A DNA stretch of 15,642 nt from contig SKLB01000327.1 of assembly GCA_007123465.1 (NCBI GenBank), forward strand, positions 1 through 15,642, read 5' to 3'. Positions 14,213-15,642 of the stretch are shown in pieces. Below the pieces are notes generated by a model. It was given only the letters and a program-made list of their open reading frames with translations, did not search any database and was not told the DNA's origin. The translations under genes and the position numbers were made by a program. Source of the DNA: Spirochaetales bacterium (lineage in GTDB: Bacteria > Spirochaetota > Spirochaetia > DSM-27196 > PWMO01). The stretch's first letter is position 1. Each line of letters opens with the position of its first letter.

Positions 14213-14683
14213 ATGACCGACAAAACAACCGAACAGGCCCGTGCCCGGGGGATCATTATTCCGGAGCCGCCGGAAACCGGCGCGTACCACGTTGCGGTGG
14301 TTCAAACCGGCAACCTGCTCTATCACTCGGGGCAGACCCCGATCGTCGACGGCGAGAAGAAGTTTCTGGGGGTCGTGGGGAAGGACCGCACCCCGGACGA
14401 AGCCTTTGAGGCAGCCCGAATCGCCGCGATGAACATGATCGCCCAAATCAGCAAGTTTCTCGACGGACAACTGGATCGGGTCGCACGCTGCGTCCGACTC
14501 ACGGGGTACGTCAACTCCGCGCCGGATTTCTTCGAGCAACCCCAGGTGATTCACGGCGCGTCCAGGGCGGTAATCGACGTCTTTGGCGAGGAGCGTGGCC
14601 TCCACGCGCGGGCGGTATTTGGTATGAGCCCCATGCCCTTCAACGTGTCGGTTGTGATCGACGGTATCTGGGAAGTGAAGTAG
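14213..14683 (+). CDS. RidA family (YjgF/YER057c/UK114) protein
   Basis: 156 residues. Features: an N-terminal YHVAVVQTGNLLYHSGQTP segment, the helix FEAARIAAMNMIAQISKFL, RLTGYVNSAPDFFEQPQVIHGAS, and the family's HAR motif (HARAVFGMSPMPFNVSV), whose Arg acts in imine/enamine deamination in true RidA. It is longer than classical RidA (about 130) and belongs to the YjgF-like type with an extended N-terminus. True RidA hydrolyses reactive enamines; outside that group functions vary, so a hydrolytic or lyase-like role on a keto-acid intermediate is possible. AAGGAG (14200-14205) precedes the ATG by seven bases. It is followed after eight bases by the 160-residue gene. Confidence 0.88.
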   Translation: MTDKTTEQARARGIIIPEPPETGAYHVAVVQTGNLLYHSGQTPIVDGEKKFLGVVGKDRTPDEAFEAARIAAMNMIAQISKFLDGQLDRVARCVRLTGYVNSAPDFFEQPQVIHGASRAVIDVFGEERGLHARAVFGMSPMPFNVSVVIDGIWEVK

Positions 14684-14691
14684 GGTAACCT

Positions 14692-15174
14692 ATGGCAAGC
14701 GTATTACTGACGCCGAAGCTGGCCCGGGAAGCGGTCGAACTGGTACAGCCCTCGATTGAGGCGCTGCTGGCGCAGCGCGGCAAACGCCAATGTTTCCATA
14801 TCGTTATTCTGGATCCCACCATCAAACCCTGGAACGGCTCATTTGAAGAGGCGATCCTGTATCAGCACTCGATCCGCAAAGACGAATGGGACAAGGATTA
14901 TGGCGCGATCGCGCGCTCCAAGGCGGTTCAGACCTGGCGCGACGGACGGGGGCACCCCAACATCCTGTACCACGAGCTGGCCCCGGCATCGCTGCAGGCC
15001 GGTGACGCGGAAGCATGGAGCTCCTTCGACTGGTTCGGATTGACCGTTGCCGGAAGCGGCGTGCAACGCTGGTTCGATTTCCTCATCAGCGGTTGGATCG
15101 CCCTGGCCTGCCAGATGTTGGCCCGGGACGAAGCGGAAACGGTCCGGAACACACCGGACCGCAACACGTATTGA
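14692..15174 (+). CDS. Conserved-looking protein of unknown function paired with RidA
   Basis: 160 residues; I do not recognise the family with confidence. It begins with a helix (LTPKLAREAVELVQPSIEALLAQ), then a strand (CFHIVILDP), a polar region with a KAVQTWRDGR helix (78-87), a Trp/Phe-rich segment (AWSSFDWFGLTVAGSG, 108-123) and a C-terminal helix (LISGWIALACQMLARDE). The layout recalls the GlcG/HbpS fold (opening helix, strand, KA-containing helix, GVSG-like strand, final helix), but the match is only impressionistic. There is no signal peptide or membrane span, so it is probably cytosolic. It starts eight bases after ridA with only a weak ribosome site (TAGGGT), indicating coupling to ridA and control by the same operator. 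Confidence 0.75.
   Translation: MASVLLTPKLAREAVELVQPSIEALLAQRGKRQCFHIVILDPTIKPWNGSFEEAILYQHSIRKDEWDKDYGAIARSKAVQTWRDGRGHPNILYHELAPASLQAGDAEAWSSFDWFGLTVAGSGVQRWFDFLISGWIALACQMLARDEAETVRNTPDRNTY
15140..15161 (+). repeat. Perfect inverted repeat at the end of the 160-residue gene
   Basis: CGGTCCGG and CCGGACCG form an eight-pair stem with a six-base loop, ending 11 bases before the stop codon. No T-run follows on the rightward strand, so it is not a standard intrinsic terminator. It may stabilise the 3' end of the ridA transcript, or be part of another termination signal. Confidence 0.45.
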
Positions 15175-15213
15175 GGTTAAACTCAAGCCCGGGGCCAGCA
15201 GTCGTTCGGGTAG

Positions 15214-15642
15214 CACGTCTCTTCGAAATTGGCGCTGCCCTCCCGCCATCAGTCTGGTCAGATTCGAAGTATCCATCGAACGGGAACTCGTGCGCTTCTG
15301 GACAAGAACGTGCTGGAGGGCGTTACCGCAATCTTTGCAAGGCATTACGGTCAGCTGGTGCGGCGCGACCTGATCGGTACCGATTCCGATGCAACACCAC
15401 CGGTTACCGAAGACAACACCGCGCGGACCAACTCAGATGGCAAAAGACAGTATCTGCATTGTTGGAGCACCTTGAACAGTACGCGGATGCGGAGTTGTTC
15501 AAAGAACTCGGGCAGCAGGCGCTGCGCGGCGACGTCGAGGAGCTCCGGTCAAGAATCGGTTGCGGAGCAGACTGTCCATGTATATTCTGTATCCATGGAG
15601 AAGATGCAGATCTTGTTCCCGAAGCCGCAACTCGATCGCCTG
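15214..15642 (+). pseudogene. Probable frameshifted gene remnant, runs to window edge
   Basis: No intact gene with a credible start follows the 160-residue gene. One frame, opening after a TAG at 15211-15213, encodes a protein-like stretch (ALLDKNVLEGVTAIFARHYG, then QLVRRDLIGTDSD) around 15289-15390. A second frame, one base off, encodes another around 15440-15550 (LLEHLEQYADAELFKELGQQ, then ALRGDVEELRSRIG). Each looks coding only in its own part, which suggests a one-base frameshift between about 15385 and 15440, by decay or sequencing error. LLDKNVL at the start recalls PIN-domain openings (LLDTNVL), but this is weak. I cannot name the gene. Confidence 0.35.
15595..15642 (+). CDS. Possible start of a ribbon-helix-helix type small protein (partial)
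   Basis: From the ATG at 15595 to the window edge the 16 codons read MEKMQILFPKPQLDRL, the look of the N-terminal strand and first helix of a ribbon-helix-helix antitoxin/repressor. There is no Shine-Dalgarno. A weak promoter-like pair, TTGCGG (15560-15565) and TATTCT (15583-15588), would start transcription at about the ATG. Too little is visible to be sure. Confidence 0.3.
   Translation, partial: MEKMQILFPKPQLDRL

Noticed and set aside
1..15642. CRISPR arrays, tRNA/rRNA genes, insertion sequences
   Set aside because: I looked for regularly spaced repeats, tRNA-like clover-leaf sequences, rRNA segments and transposase motifs and saw none that I could support.

Overview
ORGANISM. The window is a bacterial chromosome segment of moderately high G+C. 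The TRAP binding protein's export signal is followed by a Gly-Gly-Ser-Ala-Glu-Glu stretch, a pattern common in Spirochaetes exported binding proteins, and the spread-out gene arrangement fits that group. I infer a free-living spirochaete with moderate confidence; no rRNA or other phylogenetic marker is present.

LAYOUT. (A) 1-1292: start of a leftward gene (only four codons visible) divergent from a mannonate-dehydratase-family gene. (B) 1374-4232: an apparently unrelated block with an exported metallo-beta-lactamase/HhH protein and a DUF3006 protein (leftward), then an unusual hisF and a class I methyltransferase (rightward). (C) 4456-15174: a sugar-acid catabolic locus. Leftward genes are Gfo/Idh/MocA oxidoreductase, YiaL/YhcH-family protein, DlgD (YiaK)-type 2,3-diketo-L-gulonate reductase and an SDR dehydrogenase. 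A GntR/HutC regulator points right. Next come a leftward three-gene TRAP transporter in the order P-M-Q, and a leftward operon of beta-hydroxyacid dehydrogenase, a small dimeric-barrel protein and an aldo/keto reductase homologue. A rightward pair encodes a RidA-family protein and a 160-residue protein I do not recognise. (D) 15175-15642: a tail with what looks like a frameshifted gene remnant and possibly the start of a ribbon-helix-helix protein.

HOW THE GENES WORK TOGETHER. The combination of DlgD, YiaL family and TRAP resembles the E. coli yiaKLMNO genes for 2,3-diketo-L-gulonate uptake and reduction, but the downstream kinase, decarboxylase and epimerases of that pathway are absent here. 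Instead there are several NAD(P)-type oxidoreductases and, outside the core, a mannonate-dehydratase-like enzyme. The most informative non-coding signal is a 12-bp near-palindrome, ATGTCATTACAT, in all four promoter-bearing intergenic regions of block C: before dlgD, between the gfo and gntR genes, before dctP, and between the hydroxyacid dehydrogenase and ridA genes. It is exact twice and matches at 11/12 and 10/12 otherwise, and it sits on or beside plausible sigma-70 promoters. I infer that it is the operator of the local GntR regulator, and that the transporter, all the oxidoreductases, RidA and the unknown 160-residue protein form one regulon. The uxuA-like region shows no such site.

LIMITS. 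All functional assignments come from reading motifs and remembered family features; no database search was run.
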